Made by a program: the position numbers and the translations under genes. Positions 1 to 8,536 of a stretch of DNA of 9,670 nucleotides are shown here, piece after piece. Source of the DNA: Bacteroidales bacterium GP3 (GTDB lineage: Bacteria; Bacteroidota; Bacteroidia; Bacteroidales; Muribaculaceae); assembly GCA_001701075.1 (NCBI GenBank), contig DAAK01000083.1, positions 7,367 to 17,036 of the forward strand, read 5' to 3'. The notes under the pieces are model-generated. The model was not told where the DNA came from and did no database searches. It saw only the letters and a program-made list of their open reading frames with translations. Position 1 is the stretch's first letter. Each line of letters opens with the position of its first letter.

Positions 1-855
1 GAGTATATTGATGCGCAATTGGCGGAGTGGCCGTTAGCAAGAGAGAACTATCAGGCTCTTGGAAAGACTGAACGCAGAAGCATGCAGTTGGGAGACCTTA
101 CAGTAGGAATTCAACACAATCCTGCCAGAATAGTCTCTACTGCTGCCAAGACAGATGCAAAGACACTTGCTGAACGTCCATGCTTTTTATGCAAAAAAAA
201 TCGTCCCCCACAGCAAGTTGGAATGGAGATTGCTGAAGGTTGGGAACTTCTTCTCAACCCCTATCCTATTTTTCCTACACACTTTACAATTGTCAGCAAA
301 AACCACAAGCCTCAGGAAGGGTTCCCACTTGATATGGTAACGATGGCCGAAAAACTGCCAGGGCATACAGTGTTTTTCAATGGCAAAAGAGCAGGAGCAT
401 CTTGTCCGGATCATTTGCATTGTCAAGCAGTAAAGACGCATGAACTGCCATTGATGCAATTGATAGAAAAAAGGCATTCTCTTGATGCAGGGAGAGTTTC
501 TTCATCCGAAAGTCTTGGTCTTGACGTTCCTTTCGGATTTACCAGTATCATAATCACGCCGGATTTAGATGGCATGTCTGAACTTGCAAGAATTGAAGAT
601 TCAATAGGAAAAGAATATATTTCAGAAGGTCGTCTTAACGCTTTTGTCTGGATTGATGGCAATAGTCTTTTAAGGATATGTGCAGTGCCAAGAAACATGC
701 ATCGTCCTTCTTGTTATGGCTCAGATGAAGGGCAACATCTCATTTCTCCGGGATGTATAGATATGACAGGAGTGATTATTGCTCCTATAAAGAAAGACTA
801 TGATACTTTGACAGAGGATGACATAAAGAAGATATACAAAGAATGCGGAATATAA
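1..855 (+). CDS. DUF4922-type HIT/GalT-like protein, 5' end cut by window edge
   Basis: The frame is open from base 1, so the N-terminus lies outside the window. A TTG at 19 could be read as a start, but the upstream codons (EYIDAQ) continue in frame, so I treat the gene as partial. Counting from the base-1 codon, a CxxC pair (C61, C64, in 'RPCFLCKKN') precedes 'NPYPIFPTHFTI' and then 'NG..AGASCPDHLHCQA', with the HxHxQ triad at H138, H140 and Q142. This arrangement is that of the HIT superfamily branch holding galactose-1-phosphate uridylyltransferase, Ap4A phosphorylase and GDP-L-galactose phosphorylase. In that branch the central His is the nucleotidylated residue and cysteines near the N-terminus can bind zinc. 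Bacteroidales homologues are usually annotated only as DUF4922 proteins. A nucleotidyl-transfer or phosphorolysis reaction is therefore an inference and the substrate is unknown. Extra N-terminal domains cannot be excluded. The gene ends 148 bp before tpiA, which has its own promoter. Confidence 0.8.
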   Translation, partial: EYIDAQLAEWPLARENYQALGKTERRSMQLGDLTVGIQHNPARIVSTAAKTDAKTLAERPCFLCKKNRPPQQVGMEIAEGWELLLNPYPIFPTHFTIVSKNHKPQEGFPLDMVTMAEKLPGHTVFFNGKRAGASCPDHLHCQAVKTHELPLMQLIEKRHSLDAGRVSSSESLGLDVPFGFTSIIITPDLDGMSELARIEDSIGKEYISEGRLNAFVWIDGNSLLRICAVPRNMHRPSCYGSDEGQHLISPGCIDMTGVIIAPIKKDYDTLTEDDIKKIYKECGI

Positions 856-875
856 TCTCTTTTTAATGAAAAATA

Positions 876-907
876 TTTGTTGAAGTGAAGGGAATTTGTT
901 AATTTTG
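876..907 (+). promoter_or_regulatory. Bacteroidota-type promoter for the tpiA operon
   Basis: TTTG at 876-879 and TAATTTTG at 900-907 match the Bacteroidota primary-sigma consensus (TTTG at -33, TAnnTTTG at -7) exactly, with a 20-bp spacer. Transcription would start near 914, giving a leader of about 90 nt before tpiA. The leader holds two copies of ATATAACC (931-938 and 947-954) and a 5-bp TTTGG/CCAAA pairing (940-957). I do not recognise a riboswitch in it. Confidence 0.7.
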
Positions 908-1003
908 CGTGTTGAAACGGATTATAGACAATATAACCCTTTGGACATATAACCAAATAAACTTTAAGTTGAGCTTACGAGACTTAAATAAATATTATAA
1001 AAA

Positions 1004-1759
1004 ATGAGAAAGAATATTGTAGCTGGCAACTGGAAAATGAACACTACTCTTGACGAGGGTGTTGAACTTGCCGATGCTGTCAACAGCGCACTCAAGGCAA
1101 AAAAAGCTAATTGTGAAGTAGTGATTTGTGTTCCTTTCACTCACCTTACTTCAGTACACGGAGTTATTGATGCCGACATTCTCGGTCTTGGCGCTGAAAA
1201 CTGCTCTGAGCACGAAAGCGGTGCTTACACTGGAGAAGTTAGTGCTCCTATGGTAAAGAGCACAGGTGCTACCCACGTAATCCTTGGTCACAGCGAACGC
1301 CGTCAATATTTTGGTGAAACAAACGAGCAGCTTCTTGCTAAGACTAAGCTCGCTCTTGCCAATGGTCTTACCCCTATCTTCTGCGTAGGTGAAGTTCTTG
1401 AAGAACGTGAAAACGGCACATACAATGATGTAGTAGCAGGTCAAGTAGAGGCACTTTTCAGCCTTTCACCTGAAGACTTTGCTAAGATAGTCATTGCATA
1501 CGAACCCGTTTGGGCTATCGGTACCGGCAAGACTGCCACTGCAGAGCAAGCTCAAGACATGCATGCTCATATCCGTGGCGTAATTGCTGCAAAATATGGC
1601 AAGGAACTTGCAGACAACACTTCTATCCTTTATGGAGGCAGCTGCAAGCCATCTAATGCTAAGGAACTCTTTGCTAAGCCTGACGTAGACGGTGGCCTTA
1701 TCGGCGGCGCTGCACTTAAGGCTGATTCCTTCATGGGAATAGTAGAAGCTTTTGATTGA
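1004..1759 (+). CDS. tpiA: Triosephosphate isomerase
   Basis: Cytoplasmic enzyme of glycolysis and gluconeogenesis that interconverts dihydroxyacetone phosphate and glyceraldehyde 3-phosphate. The 251-residue protein has the normal family length and all key elements. 'GNWKMN' carries N9 and the catalytic K11. 'ILGHSERR' holds the electrophilic H96. 'AYEPVWAIGTGKTA' holds the catalytic base E167 and the flexible loop 6 (about 168-178). 'YGGSCKPSNA' (210-219) and 'GGLIGGAAL' (230-238) form the phosphate-binding end of the barrel. The ATG at 1004 places the N-terminus exactly where TIM proteins begin. It is the first gene of an operon: its TGA shares one base with the ATG of the SPOR-protein gene, which argues for co-transcription and probable translational coupling. 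Confidence 0.97.
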   Translation: MRKNIVAGNWKMNTTLDEGVELADAVNSALKAKKANCEVVICVPFTHLTSVHGVIDADILGLGAENCSEHESGAYTGEVSAPMVKSTGATHVILGHSERRQYFGETNEQLLAKTKLALANGLTPIFCVGEVLEERENGTYNDVVAGQVEALFSLSPEDFAKIVIAYEPVWAIGTGKTATAEQAQDMHAHIRGVIAAKYGKELADNTSILYGGSCKPSNAKELFAKPDVDGGLIGGAALKADSFMGIVEAFD

Positions 1760-2265
1760 TGAGTTACAGATTCAGCACATACATTAAGATGCTCATACCG
1801 GCAGCCATATTGTCGGTATGGGCATATCCTGCTTTTGCAGATGGACCGGAATATGAAAATATTGTGGAGCGGATTGAAGCTGAATCTAATGGCAATGTCA
1901 TAATCGAGATTGAAGAAGACCTTCTCGAAAAAATATTGACCGACCCAGGAGTCGCTGTCAAAAAAAAGGAAACACGCGATCCGAATGCCACCCGCAATGG
2001 ATATAGAATCCAGGTTTTCAGTGACGGTCGCAACCAGAGTTCACTTGAAGCGCGTGCAAAAGCACGTGGCAATGCAATCGTGGCCCGCTTTCCTAAATAT
2101 AGAGGACAGGTATATACTTTTTCAAGTGCTCCAAACTGGTACACAAGAATAGGCAACTTCCGCAATGAGGAGGAGGCTCAGAAAGCACTCGATGAACTCA
2201 AGCGTTCATTTCCGAATTTCAGTTCGGAAATGCGTGTCGTGAAATCTAAAATCAACGTGAGATGA
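1759..2265 (+). CDS. Exported SPOR-domain protein
   Basis: The start is the ATG at 1759, which overlaps the tpiA stop (TGATG). An in-frame TTG one codon earlier is less likely. The 168-residue product begins with a basic, hydrophobic N-terminus (about 1-27) ending in 'YPAFA|DGP', a plausible signal peptidase I site. No lipobox cysteine is present, so it should be soluble in the periplasm. An acidic segment (about 30-60) leads to a C-terminal SPOR domain (about 80-165): 'GYRIQVFSDG...' then 'YTFSSAPNWYTRIGNFRNEEEAQ'. SPOR domains bind glycan strands stripped of stem peptides, typically at division sites. A role in cell-wall or septum biology follows from the family, but the precise role is unknown. 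Its last codon region overlaps the folE start (ATGA). Confidence 0.88.
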   Translation: MSYRFSTYIKMLIPAAILSVWAYPAFADGPEYENIVERIEAESNGNVIIEIEEDLLEKILTDPGVAVKKKETRDPNATRNGYRIQVFSDGRNQSSLEARAKARGNAIVARFPKYRGQVYTFSSAPNWYTRIGNFRNEEEAQKALDELKRSFPNFSSEMRVVKSKINVR

Positions 2266-2843
2266 TGAAGATTGAGCATGACGATAGACTGATAGAAGAA
2301 ATAGCTGCTCATTATCGTGAAATTATCAGGCTTATTGGCGAGGATCCGGATAGAGAAGGTCTTGTCAAGACTCCTGTGCGTGCGGCAAAGGCATTGGTTG
2401 ATATCACTCAAGGATATAGTCAGAACCCTCTTGAGATTGCAAGAAAAGCAATCTTTGAGCACGCAGGATCGAAGATAGTGATTGTGAAAGACATAGAATT
2501 CTACAGTATGTGTGAGCATCATATACTGCCATTTTTCGGGAAAGTATCTGTTGGATATATACCGAAAGGGAAGATGATTGGTCTTTCAAAACTGGCAAGA
2601 ATCGTGGAGTCATTTGCCAGAAGACTTCAGGTTCAGGAACGCCTGACTGCTCAGGTGTGTCAGTTGCTTTCAGAGGCAATGCCTAATGATGGAGTCATCG
2701 TAGCATGCAATGCCGAACATCTATGCATGAAAATGCGTGGAGTAGAAAAACAAGATAGTAGCACCACAACTTTTGACTATTGTGGAAGATTTGAAAAGGA
2801 ACCGGCTCTCAGGGAAGAGTTTATCCGGCTCCTTAATTTCTAA
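2262..2843 (+). CDS. folE: GTP cyclohydrolase I
   Basis: Converts GTP to 7,8-dihydroneopterin triphosphate, the entry step to folate and, in bacteria that use it, to queuosine-type deazapurines. The 193-residue protein is a type I (FolE) enzyme. 'DREGLVKTPVRAAKA' (about 30-44) is the family N-terminal motif. 'YSMCEHHILPFFGK' carries C84, H86 and H87, and 'CNAEHLCMKMRG' carries H153 and C155, so the zinc site (C84, H87, C155) and the catalytic histidines are intact. 'QVQERLTAQV' is the usual substrate-pocket helix. The start is one of two consecutive ATGs: 2262 makes a 4-nt ATGA overlap with the preceding gene, and 2265 is nearly equivalent. It is the last gene of the tpiA operon. Only 32 bp separate its stop from the convergent metH stop. 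Confidence 0.96.
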   Translation: MMKIEHDDRLIEEIAAHYREIIRLIGEDPDREGLVKTPVRAAKALVDITQGYSQNPLEIARKAIFEHAGSKIVIVKDIEFYSMCEHHILPFFGKVSVGYIPKGKMIGLSKLARIVESFARRLQVQERLTAQVCQLLSEAMPNDGVIVACNAEHLCMKMRGVEKQDSSTTTFDYCGRFEKEPALREEFIRLLNF

Positions 2844-2875
2844 ATTCAAATATTAATTCATTATGTTGAAGCTTG

Positions 2876-5800
2876 TCAGCTTGGTGTTTGTAGGTTTAGA
2901 ACTTCTCTTATTCTTTTTTGAGTCAGACCTCTTCGCATGGAATAATCCTCCATCTGATCGTCGCCGACGCAACCGATGGTTAAATAACGGGCGTGAGGAT
3001 GTGAAATATAAAGACCGCTGACTGTAGAAGATGGAATCATTGCTCCATTTTCCGTCATTTTAACTCTCTTATCACTTTCAGGCTTTAGCAAATCGAAAAT
3101 TTCGAAATTGAGAAGTTGATCAGGAAGCATTGGATATCCCATCGCCGGGCGTATTCCTTTATATTCTCCTCTAAGTATGCGAGCAATATCAAATTCCTCA
3201 TCAGGAGAATATCCCCAATATTCCTTTCTAACATAATAATGAAGCAGTTCAGAGGTGGCTTCTGCAAGACGATCTGCCAATGATTGGAGCAATAGGGCCT
3301 TGTAAGAATCACCTTCTTTTTCATATCTTTTTCGTTCACTGTCAATATAGCTTCCGGCTCCAGCCATAAACACACCCACATAATCACCCTCTGGATTCAG
3401 ATAATCGGAAAGAGAAAGATGCCTTGAGCCTGCGGTTTGCTGACGAAGCATAGGTATTTTGTGACCATCCACCACTATGTCATCACCAGAAACGGATGCT
3501 CTAACAATACGGACTAATCCAAAACCATCATATTTGCCACTTTCTGCTATTTGACGAAGACACAATCGCGCATCTTCGACAAGTTTGACAGACTCAACAT
3601 TATCGGAACATCCACAGGTGCAGCCATTTCCATGAATGCCCCATGCATGAAGCAACATCTTCCAATTGATGAGACCTTCAAGTTCGTCAATAGAGAATTT
3701 TCTGATTATAATATTACTATTCCTGACTTTAGGAGCAAACGGAGGATATGTGACGGGGCGTGATTTTGCAGCAAAAGCCCTGGCTTCATCTATACTTACA
3801 ATTTCCTTGCTACCCTCAGCGTATGATTCGCGGAGAATAGCTTGTTCCTCCCTAAGATTATCAATAAAGGAATCTTTTTCATAAGGATTGAGTAGAGATA
3901 AAGCAACAATTGGATTACGCGATGCATCTTTCATATGAACTACCGGACCATCATAGACCGGTGCAATTTTCAAAGCAGTATGAAGAGGAGATGTCGTGGC
4001 GCCTCCAATGAGTAATGGAGTGTCGAGACCGGCATTACGCAATGCTTCAGCAGTTGCAGCCATCTCGGCCAATGAGGGAGTGATTAGGCCTGACAAGCAT
4101 ATTATGTCGGGCTTTTCTTGCAAAGCCACTCTGACTATCTCTTCAGCTGGAACCATTACACCGAGGTCTACAACTTCAAAATTATTGCATGAAAGTACAA
4201 TCGAAACTATATTCTTACCAATGTCGTGGACATCACCTTTCACAGTGGCGATCAATACTTTCCCAGCTTTCTTTCCATCTGATTTAGAAGCATCAGCAAG
4301 CAAAAGTGGCTGAAGATGGTCGACAGCCATTTTCATGACACGAGCAGTCTTTACGACCTGAGGGAGAAACATCTTTCCTTCTCCAAAGAGTTCCCCTACA
4401 CGCTTCATACCATCCATAAGAGGACCTTCTACTATATCAACGGCTTTCATCGACGTAGAAATTTCATCGAGGTCCTTAAAAAGATGTTCGGAACGTCCAC
4501 CTATAATTGATTCTTCAAGGCGACGTTCAACCGGAATGCTTAAGTCTCGCTCGTTGGCAGAGGATGAGGTATTTTTAGAAGCGACTTCCTTTGAAGCATA
4601 ATCAGCAAGGAGATCGGAAGCTTCAGAACTGCGCGCGAGTACAACGTCTTCAATCAATGAACGCAATTCAGTATCAATCTCATCGTATGTAAGAGCCGAA
4701 GCCGGGTTCATGATTGCCATATCAAGGCCTGCAGATATGGCATGATAAAGAAAAACAGTGTGCATCGCCTCACGCAATGCATTTCTACCTCTGAAAGCAA
4801 ATGAAAGATTGCTTATGCCTCCACTTGTACGAGCTCCTGGGAGATTCTTTTTCACCCATCTTACCGCTTCTATGAAATCAATGCCATAACGTGAATGTTC
4901 CTCAAGTCCGGTTGCTACAGCCATGACATTGACATCAAAGATGATATCATCCCCTTTATAGCCACATCGTTCTGTCAATAATCGATATGCGCGAGCACAA
5001 ACATCGATTTTCCTTTGATAAGTGTCAGCCTGTCCCTCTTCGTCGAATGCCATGACAATTACAGCAGCCCCAAGCTCACGAATATGAGTTGCCTTACGAA
5101 TGAAAACGTCTTCCCCTTCTTTAAGCGAAATGGAATTGACTATTGATTTTCCCTGCAGATTCTTAAGAGCAGATTCTACCACATCCCAATTGGAAGAATC
5201 AACCATTATTGGAACTTTTGCCACTTCTGGCTCTGATGTATAAAGACGAAGGAAATGAGTCATTTCTGCTTGTGCATCAAGCAAAGGATCATCCATGTTG
5301 ATATCAAGAACCATTGCGCCGTCTTCCACTTGCTTTACAGCTATACTCAAAGCTTCTTCATAGTTTTTCTCCTTAATCAGACGAAGGAATTTGCGAGATC
5401 CTGCTACATTACATCTCTCGCCTACTACAAGGAAATTATTCTCTGGGCGAACCTCGACCCTTTCGAGTCCGGAAATGCGCATAGCCGTTTCAAGTTTATG
5501 AGGGATATAGCTATGATAAGTGTCATTCCTATTATGATCATCAATGACTTTCCTGAGAGCAGCTATGTGTTCAGGAGTCGTTCCGCAACATCCACCCACA
5601 ATATTAGCAAGAGACTCATAGAATATTGGAGCCAACTCAGAAATAAATTTCTTTGGATCCACATCATATCTTCCTAGAGCATCAGGAAGCCCTGCATTAG
5701 GATGCACTGAAATAAAATGAGCGGTACTCTTTCCGAGTTCCCGCAGATGCGGAATGATATCCTTGGGGCCGAAACTGCAATTTAATCCGAGACTTACCAC

Positions 5801-6523
5801 GCAAGGATACTCCTCTACAGAAGTGGCGAAAGCTTGAAGAGTCTGTCCGCTAAGAGTGCGTCCACTTTTGTCTGATACCGTTGCCGATACCATAATGGGG
5901 AGTTCCCTTTGACATACGCCCATAGCCTTGTGAGCAGCATCGAGACCAGCTTTCAAGTTTAGAGTGTCAAAAACAGTCTCAAATAATATAATATCCACTC
6001 CACCTTCGATAAGACCCACTATCTGCTCATGATAAGCATCATAGAGTTCGTCATACGTCACGTTGCGTTCAGCAGGATCCGAGACATCAGGACTCATAGT
6101 AGCAGATTTATTGGTTGGTCCTACAGATCCTGCAACTAATGCTCTCTGACCATTTCCTTTATGTGAAAAGTCTTCGGCAGCTTCACGTGCAATGGAAGCA
6201 CCTGCCCTGTTTATCTCCCTTATCAGTCCTTGCACTGCATCTAATCCATAATCAGCCATTGAGATTGCATTGGCATTGAAAGTATCAGTGCTGATTATAT
6301 CTGCTCCTGCTTCCATATAAGCTTTATGAATATCTTTTATGACATCGGGACGAGTAAGACACAAGACATCATTGCAACCTGATAAACGTGACGTGTGAGA
6401 TTCAAATCTCTTCCCTCTGAAATCATCTTCGGAAAGAGAAAAACGTTGTATCATTGTTCCCATTGCTCCGTCGAGAACCAAGATTCTCTCACGCAGCAAT
6501 GAGGAAAAATCTTTTATATCCAT
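2876..6523 (-). CDS. metH: Cobalamin-dependent methionine synthase
   Basis: Transfers a methyl group from 5-methyl-THF through cobalamin to homocysteine. The protein has 1,215 residues, against 1,227 in E. coli. Domains in order: homocysteine-binding barrel (about 1-330) with zinc ligands C249, C312 and C313; pterin-binding barrel (about 355-620) beginning 'VVGERCNVAGS'; cap (about 660-745); B12 domain (about 750-890) with D764-x-H766-xx-G769 for His-on cobalamin binding; and the SAM-dependent activation domain (about 925-1215) with 'GIRPAMGYP' (1123-1131). All five modules are intact. An unusual 'HGNGCTCGC' stretch (964-972) sits early in the activation domain. The start is the ATG at 6523, 4 nt after the metF stop. 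A longer in-frame start at 6565 would run back into metF and adds residues not found in the family. No Shine-Dalgarno site is seen. It is the last gene of the ROK-metF-metH unit. Confidence 0.97.
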   Translation of the reverse strand: MDIKDFSSLLRERILVLDGAMGTMIQRFSLSEDDFRGKRFESHTSRLSGCNDVLCLTRPDVIKDIHKAYMEAGADIISTDTFNANAISMADYGLDAVQGLIREINRAGASIAREAAEDFSHKGNGQRALVAGSVGPTNKSATMSPDVSDPAERNVTYDELYDAYHEQIVGLIEGGVDIILFETVFDTLNLKAGLDAAHKAMGVCQRELPIMVSATVSDKSGRTLSGQTLQAFATSVEEYPCVVSLGLNCSFGPKDIIPHLRELGKSTAHFISVHPNAGLPDALGRYDVDPKKFISELAPIFYESLANIVGGCCGTTPEHIAALRKVIDDHNRNDTYHSYIPHKLETAMRISGLERVEVRPENNFLVVGERCNVAGSRKFLRLIKEKNYEEALSIAVKQVEDGAMVLDINMDDPLLDAQAEMTHFLRLYTSEPEVAKVPIMVDSSNWDVVESALKNLQGKSIVNSISLKEGEDVFIRKATHIRELGAAVIVMAFDEEGQADTYQRKIDVCARAYRLLTERCGYKGDDIIFDVNVMAVATGLEEHSRYGIDFIEAVRWVKKNLPGARTSGGISNLSFAFRGRNALREAMHTVFLYHAISAGLDMAIMNPASALTYDEIDTELRSLIEDVVLARSSEASDLLADYASKEVASKNTSSSANERDLSIPVERRLEESIIGGRSEHLFKDLDEISTSMKAVDIVEGPLMDGMKRVGELFGEGKMFLPQVVKTARVMKMAVDHLQPLLLADASKSDGKKAGKVLIATVKGDVHDIGKNIVSIVLSCNNFEVVDLGVMVPAEEIVRVALQEKPDIICLSGLITPSLAEMAATAEALRNAGLDTPLLIGGATTSPLHTALKIAPVYDGPVVHMKDASRNPIVALSLLNPYEKDSFIDNLREEQAILRESYAEGSKEIVSIDEARAFAAKSRPVTYPPFAPKVRNSNIIIRKFSIDELEGLINWKMLLHAWGIHGNGCTCGCSDNVESVKLVEDARLCLRQIAESGKYDGFGLVRIVRASVSGDDIVVDGHKIPMLRQQTAGSRHLSLSDYLNPEGDYVGVFMAGAGSYIDSERKRYEKEGDSYKALLLQSLADRLAEATSELLHYYVRKEYWGYSPDEEFDIARILRGEYKGIRPAMGYPMLPDQLLNFEIFDLLKPESDKRVKMTENGAMIPSSTVSGLYISHPHARYLTIGCVGDDQMEDYSMRRGLTQKRIREVLNLQTPS

Positions 6524-6527
6524 ACTT

Positions 6528-7484
6528 TTAGAAAATTTTATCAGCGATGCGTGCAACGCCATCACTTATACCCATAGTGTAGAAATGAATACCGGGAACT
6601 CCCCTTTCAATAAGTTCTTCACACTGTTTTATGCACCAGTCAATACCAATTTCCTTGACGTCACTGTCACTTTTAGAGTCACGTACCTGAGAAGCAAGAG
6701 CTTCAGGAATATCAGTACGGAATACTTTTGGTAACACAGTAAGTTGTTGGCGCTTATAGAGTGGCTTTATTCCCGGAATAATCGGAACATTGATGCCTTC
6801 TGCACGGCAACGTTCGACAAAATTGAAGTATTTGTCATTGTCATAAAACATCTGAGTGATGAGATAGTCGGCACCATTGTCTACTTTCATTTTCAAATAA
6901 TGGATGTCAGACTCCATATTGGGTGCTTCCTCGTGTTTTTCGGGATAACATGCCATACCATAAGAGAATGGAGTCTCGATCCCCTGGATTGTCATATCTT
7001 CAAGACCGATGCCCTTATTGAAAAGATTGATCTGATTCTGGAGGTCGGTGGCATGTTCGTGATAGTTTTCCTTATCGGAATCGGAGATAAACTCACGCTT
7101 ATCATCTCCTCTCAGAAGCATCAGATTGTTGATACCTAAAAAATTAAGATCAAGCAATGCATATTCAGTCTCTTCTTTTGTAAAACCACGACAAATTATA
7201 TGAGGAACCGGGATAAGTCCGTATCTGTTTTGAATGGCAGCAGCTATTGCTACTGTGCCGGGACGTTTAACGACACTTACGCGACGGTGAGTGCCGTTAG
7301 GAAGAGGTTTATACACATATTCACTATGGTGCGAAGTTATGTTCACAAACTGAGGATTAAACTTCTTCAGTTTTTCGATTATATCAAATACCTTGTAAAT
7401 ACTATTGCCTTTCAATGGAGGCAAGATCTCAAGCGAAAGAAACGGGCTCTTCCTGCTTTCGATGACATCTATAATCTTTTTCAT
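6528..7484 (-). CDS. metF: Methylenetetrahydrofolate reductase
   Basis: Flavoprotein that reduces 5,10-methylene-THF to 5-methyl-THF, the methyl donor for the adjacent metH product. The 318-residue protein is the short bacterial TIM-barrel form without a regulatory domain. 'SLEILPPLKG' carries the catalytic E19, equivalent to the Glu of E. coli 'SFEFFPP'. 'LLRGDD' (124-128) carries the conserved Asp near the flavin, and 'TQMFYDN' (Q211) carries the folate-contacting Gln. 'PIIPGIKP' (235-241) is also typical. The start is the ATG at 7484 ('MKKIIDVIES'). An in-frame ATG at 7535 would overlap the upstream kinase gene and adds 17 residues unlike the family. It lies 22 nt after the kinase stop and 4 nt before metH, so co-transcription is likely. 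Confidence 0.95.
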   Translation of the reverse strand: MKKIIDVIESRKSPFLSLEILPPLKGNSIYKVFDIIEKLKKFNPQFVNITSHHSEYVYKPLPNGTHRRVSVVKRPGTVAIAAAIQNRYGLIPVPHIICRGFTKEETEYALLDLNFLGINNLMLLRGDDKREFISDSDKENYHEHATDLQNQINLFNKGIGLEDMTIQGIETPFSYGMACYPEKHEEAPNMESDIHYLKMKVDNGADYLITQMFYDNDKYFNFVERCRAEGINVPIIPGIKPLYKRQQLTVLPKVFRTDIPEALASQVRDSKSDSDVKEIGIDWCIKQCEELIERGVPGIHFYTMGISDGVARIADKIF

Positions 7485-7506
7485 TTGTAACCTGTAGAAT
7501 TCAATA

Positions 7507-8472
7507 TTATAGCAATGGGAGTGATGCTGCCCCAATCAGAGCTGCATTTGCACCTTCGAGTGAGGAAATCAAGAAGCGTACTCTGTCGCGATAAAGATGT
7601 AGTGTATGTTTGCCAAAAGCATCGCGCATTGGATTGATAAGCAGATCGCCAGCCTTTGCAACACCTCCGAATAGGATTATGGCTTCAGGATCGGTAAATG
7701 ATGCAAATTCAGCAGCAGCTATTCCAAGGCAAGTACCAGTGAAATCAAAGACCTCCTTTGCCAATTCATCTCCATTGATGGCAGCTTCGCAAATCGTTTT
7801 TGAAGTCAATTCATCATTAGGAATATCTCTTAAAGATGATGGCCGTTCAGAATCAGACATAAGTCTTCTGGCTGTTTCTACGATACCTCTAGCGGAAGCA
7901 ACTGTTTCCAGACAACCTTTTCTTCCACAACCGCAGACACGGTCAGCGGCAAATGGGAATCTTACATGTCCTAATTCACCTGCAAATCCTCTTGCTCCGC
8001 TAAGTAGATGTCCGTTGCAAACTACTCCTCCACCGACACCTGTGCCAAGAGTGAGGACTATAAAATCGTTCATTCCAGCTGCCACTCCATAAGCCTTCTC
8101 CCCTATCGCTGCCGCATTTGCATCGTTGTTGATCTTTACCGGAAGACCAAGGCGAGCTTCCATAAGGTTAGTAATTGGTATTGGAGGAGGCCAAGGAAGA
8201 TTGGTAGCTCCTTCGATGCTACCGGTAGATGCATTAGCACTTGGAGCACCGATTCCAATTCCGACAATGTCTCCTTGAAGAGAATGTCGGTCGATCATTT
8301 TGATGATTCCATCGGCAAGTTTGTCGGCCCAAACATCAACAGAAGGAGTTTTGGTGGGGAAAGAATCTTTGTCAATGATGTAGCCGGTCTTGTCTACCAT
8401 GGCAAAGACTGTATTCGTGCCTCCAAGGTCAACTCCTACTGTAAAAGGAGGGTATAGTGGTCGTGTCTGCAT
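7507..8472 (-). CDS. ROK-family sugar kinase (probable glucokinase)
   Basis: Expected to phosphorylate a hexose, probably glucose, with ATP in the cytoplasm. The 321-residue protein has every ROK element. 'VGVDLGGTNT' (12-21) is the phosphate-1 loop. 'NNDANAAAIGE' carries the catalytic base D117. 'TLGTGVGGGVV' (141-151) is phosphate-2. 'GELGH' (E166, H169) contacts sugar and zinc. The zinc motif 'CGCGRKGCLE' holds C180, C182 and C187. 'ILFGGVA' (266-272) contributes to the adenosine site. No DNA-binding helix-turn-helix precedes the kinase fold, so this is a kinase and not a ROK repressor. The exact substrate (glucose, mannose, fructose or N-acetylmannosamine) cannot be read from the sequence. 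The start is the ATG at 8472, and an in-frame alternative at 8532 adds non-family residues. It is the first gene of the unit with metF and metH. Confidence 0.9.
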   Translation of the reverse strand: MQTRPLYPPFTVGVDLGGTNTVFAMVDKTGYIIDKDSFPTKTPSVDVWADKLADGIIKMIDRHSLQGDIVGIGIGAPSANASTGSIEGATNLPWPPPIPITNLMEARLGLPVKINNDANAAAIGEKAYGVAAGMNDFIVLTLGTGVGGGVVCNGHLLSGARGFAGELGHVRFPFAADRVCGCGRKGCLETVASARGIVETARRLMSDSERPSSLRDIPNDELTSKTICEAAINGDELAKEVFDFTGTCLGIAAAEFASFTDPEAIILFGGVAKAGDLLINPMRDAFGKHTLHLYRDRVRFLISSLEGANAALIGAASLPLL

Positions 8473-8536
8473 AATTTCTATATCATTTCTGAAATAAGTT
8501 GTGAAATTAATAAAAGATTCCGAATCCGACAAGAAA

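Noticed and set aside
2869..2882. Small hairpin AAGCT-TGTC-AGCTT at the folE/metH junction as a terminator
   Set aside because: A 5-bp stem without a T-run, overlapping the metH stop, is well within chance.
5255..5677. Plus-strand ORF of 140 codons inside metH
   Set aside because: It is antisense to a fully conserved part of MetH and shows no recognisable family. The same holds for the other ORFs antisense to or out of frame with metH, metF and the kinase.
6524..6565. Longer MetH N-terminus from the ATG at 6565
   Set aside because: It overlaps the metF 3' end and adds residues absent from the family. The ATG at 6523 fits both the homology and the 4-nt operon spacing.
7485..7535. Longer MetF N-terminus from the ATG at 7535
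   Set aside because: It overlaps the end of the ROK kinase gene and adds 17 residues with no resemblance to MetF.
8473..8532. Longer ROK kinase N-terminus from the ATG at 8532
   Set aside because: It would contain the predicted leader and adds residues before the conserved start of the kinase fold.
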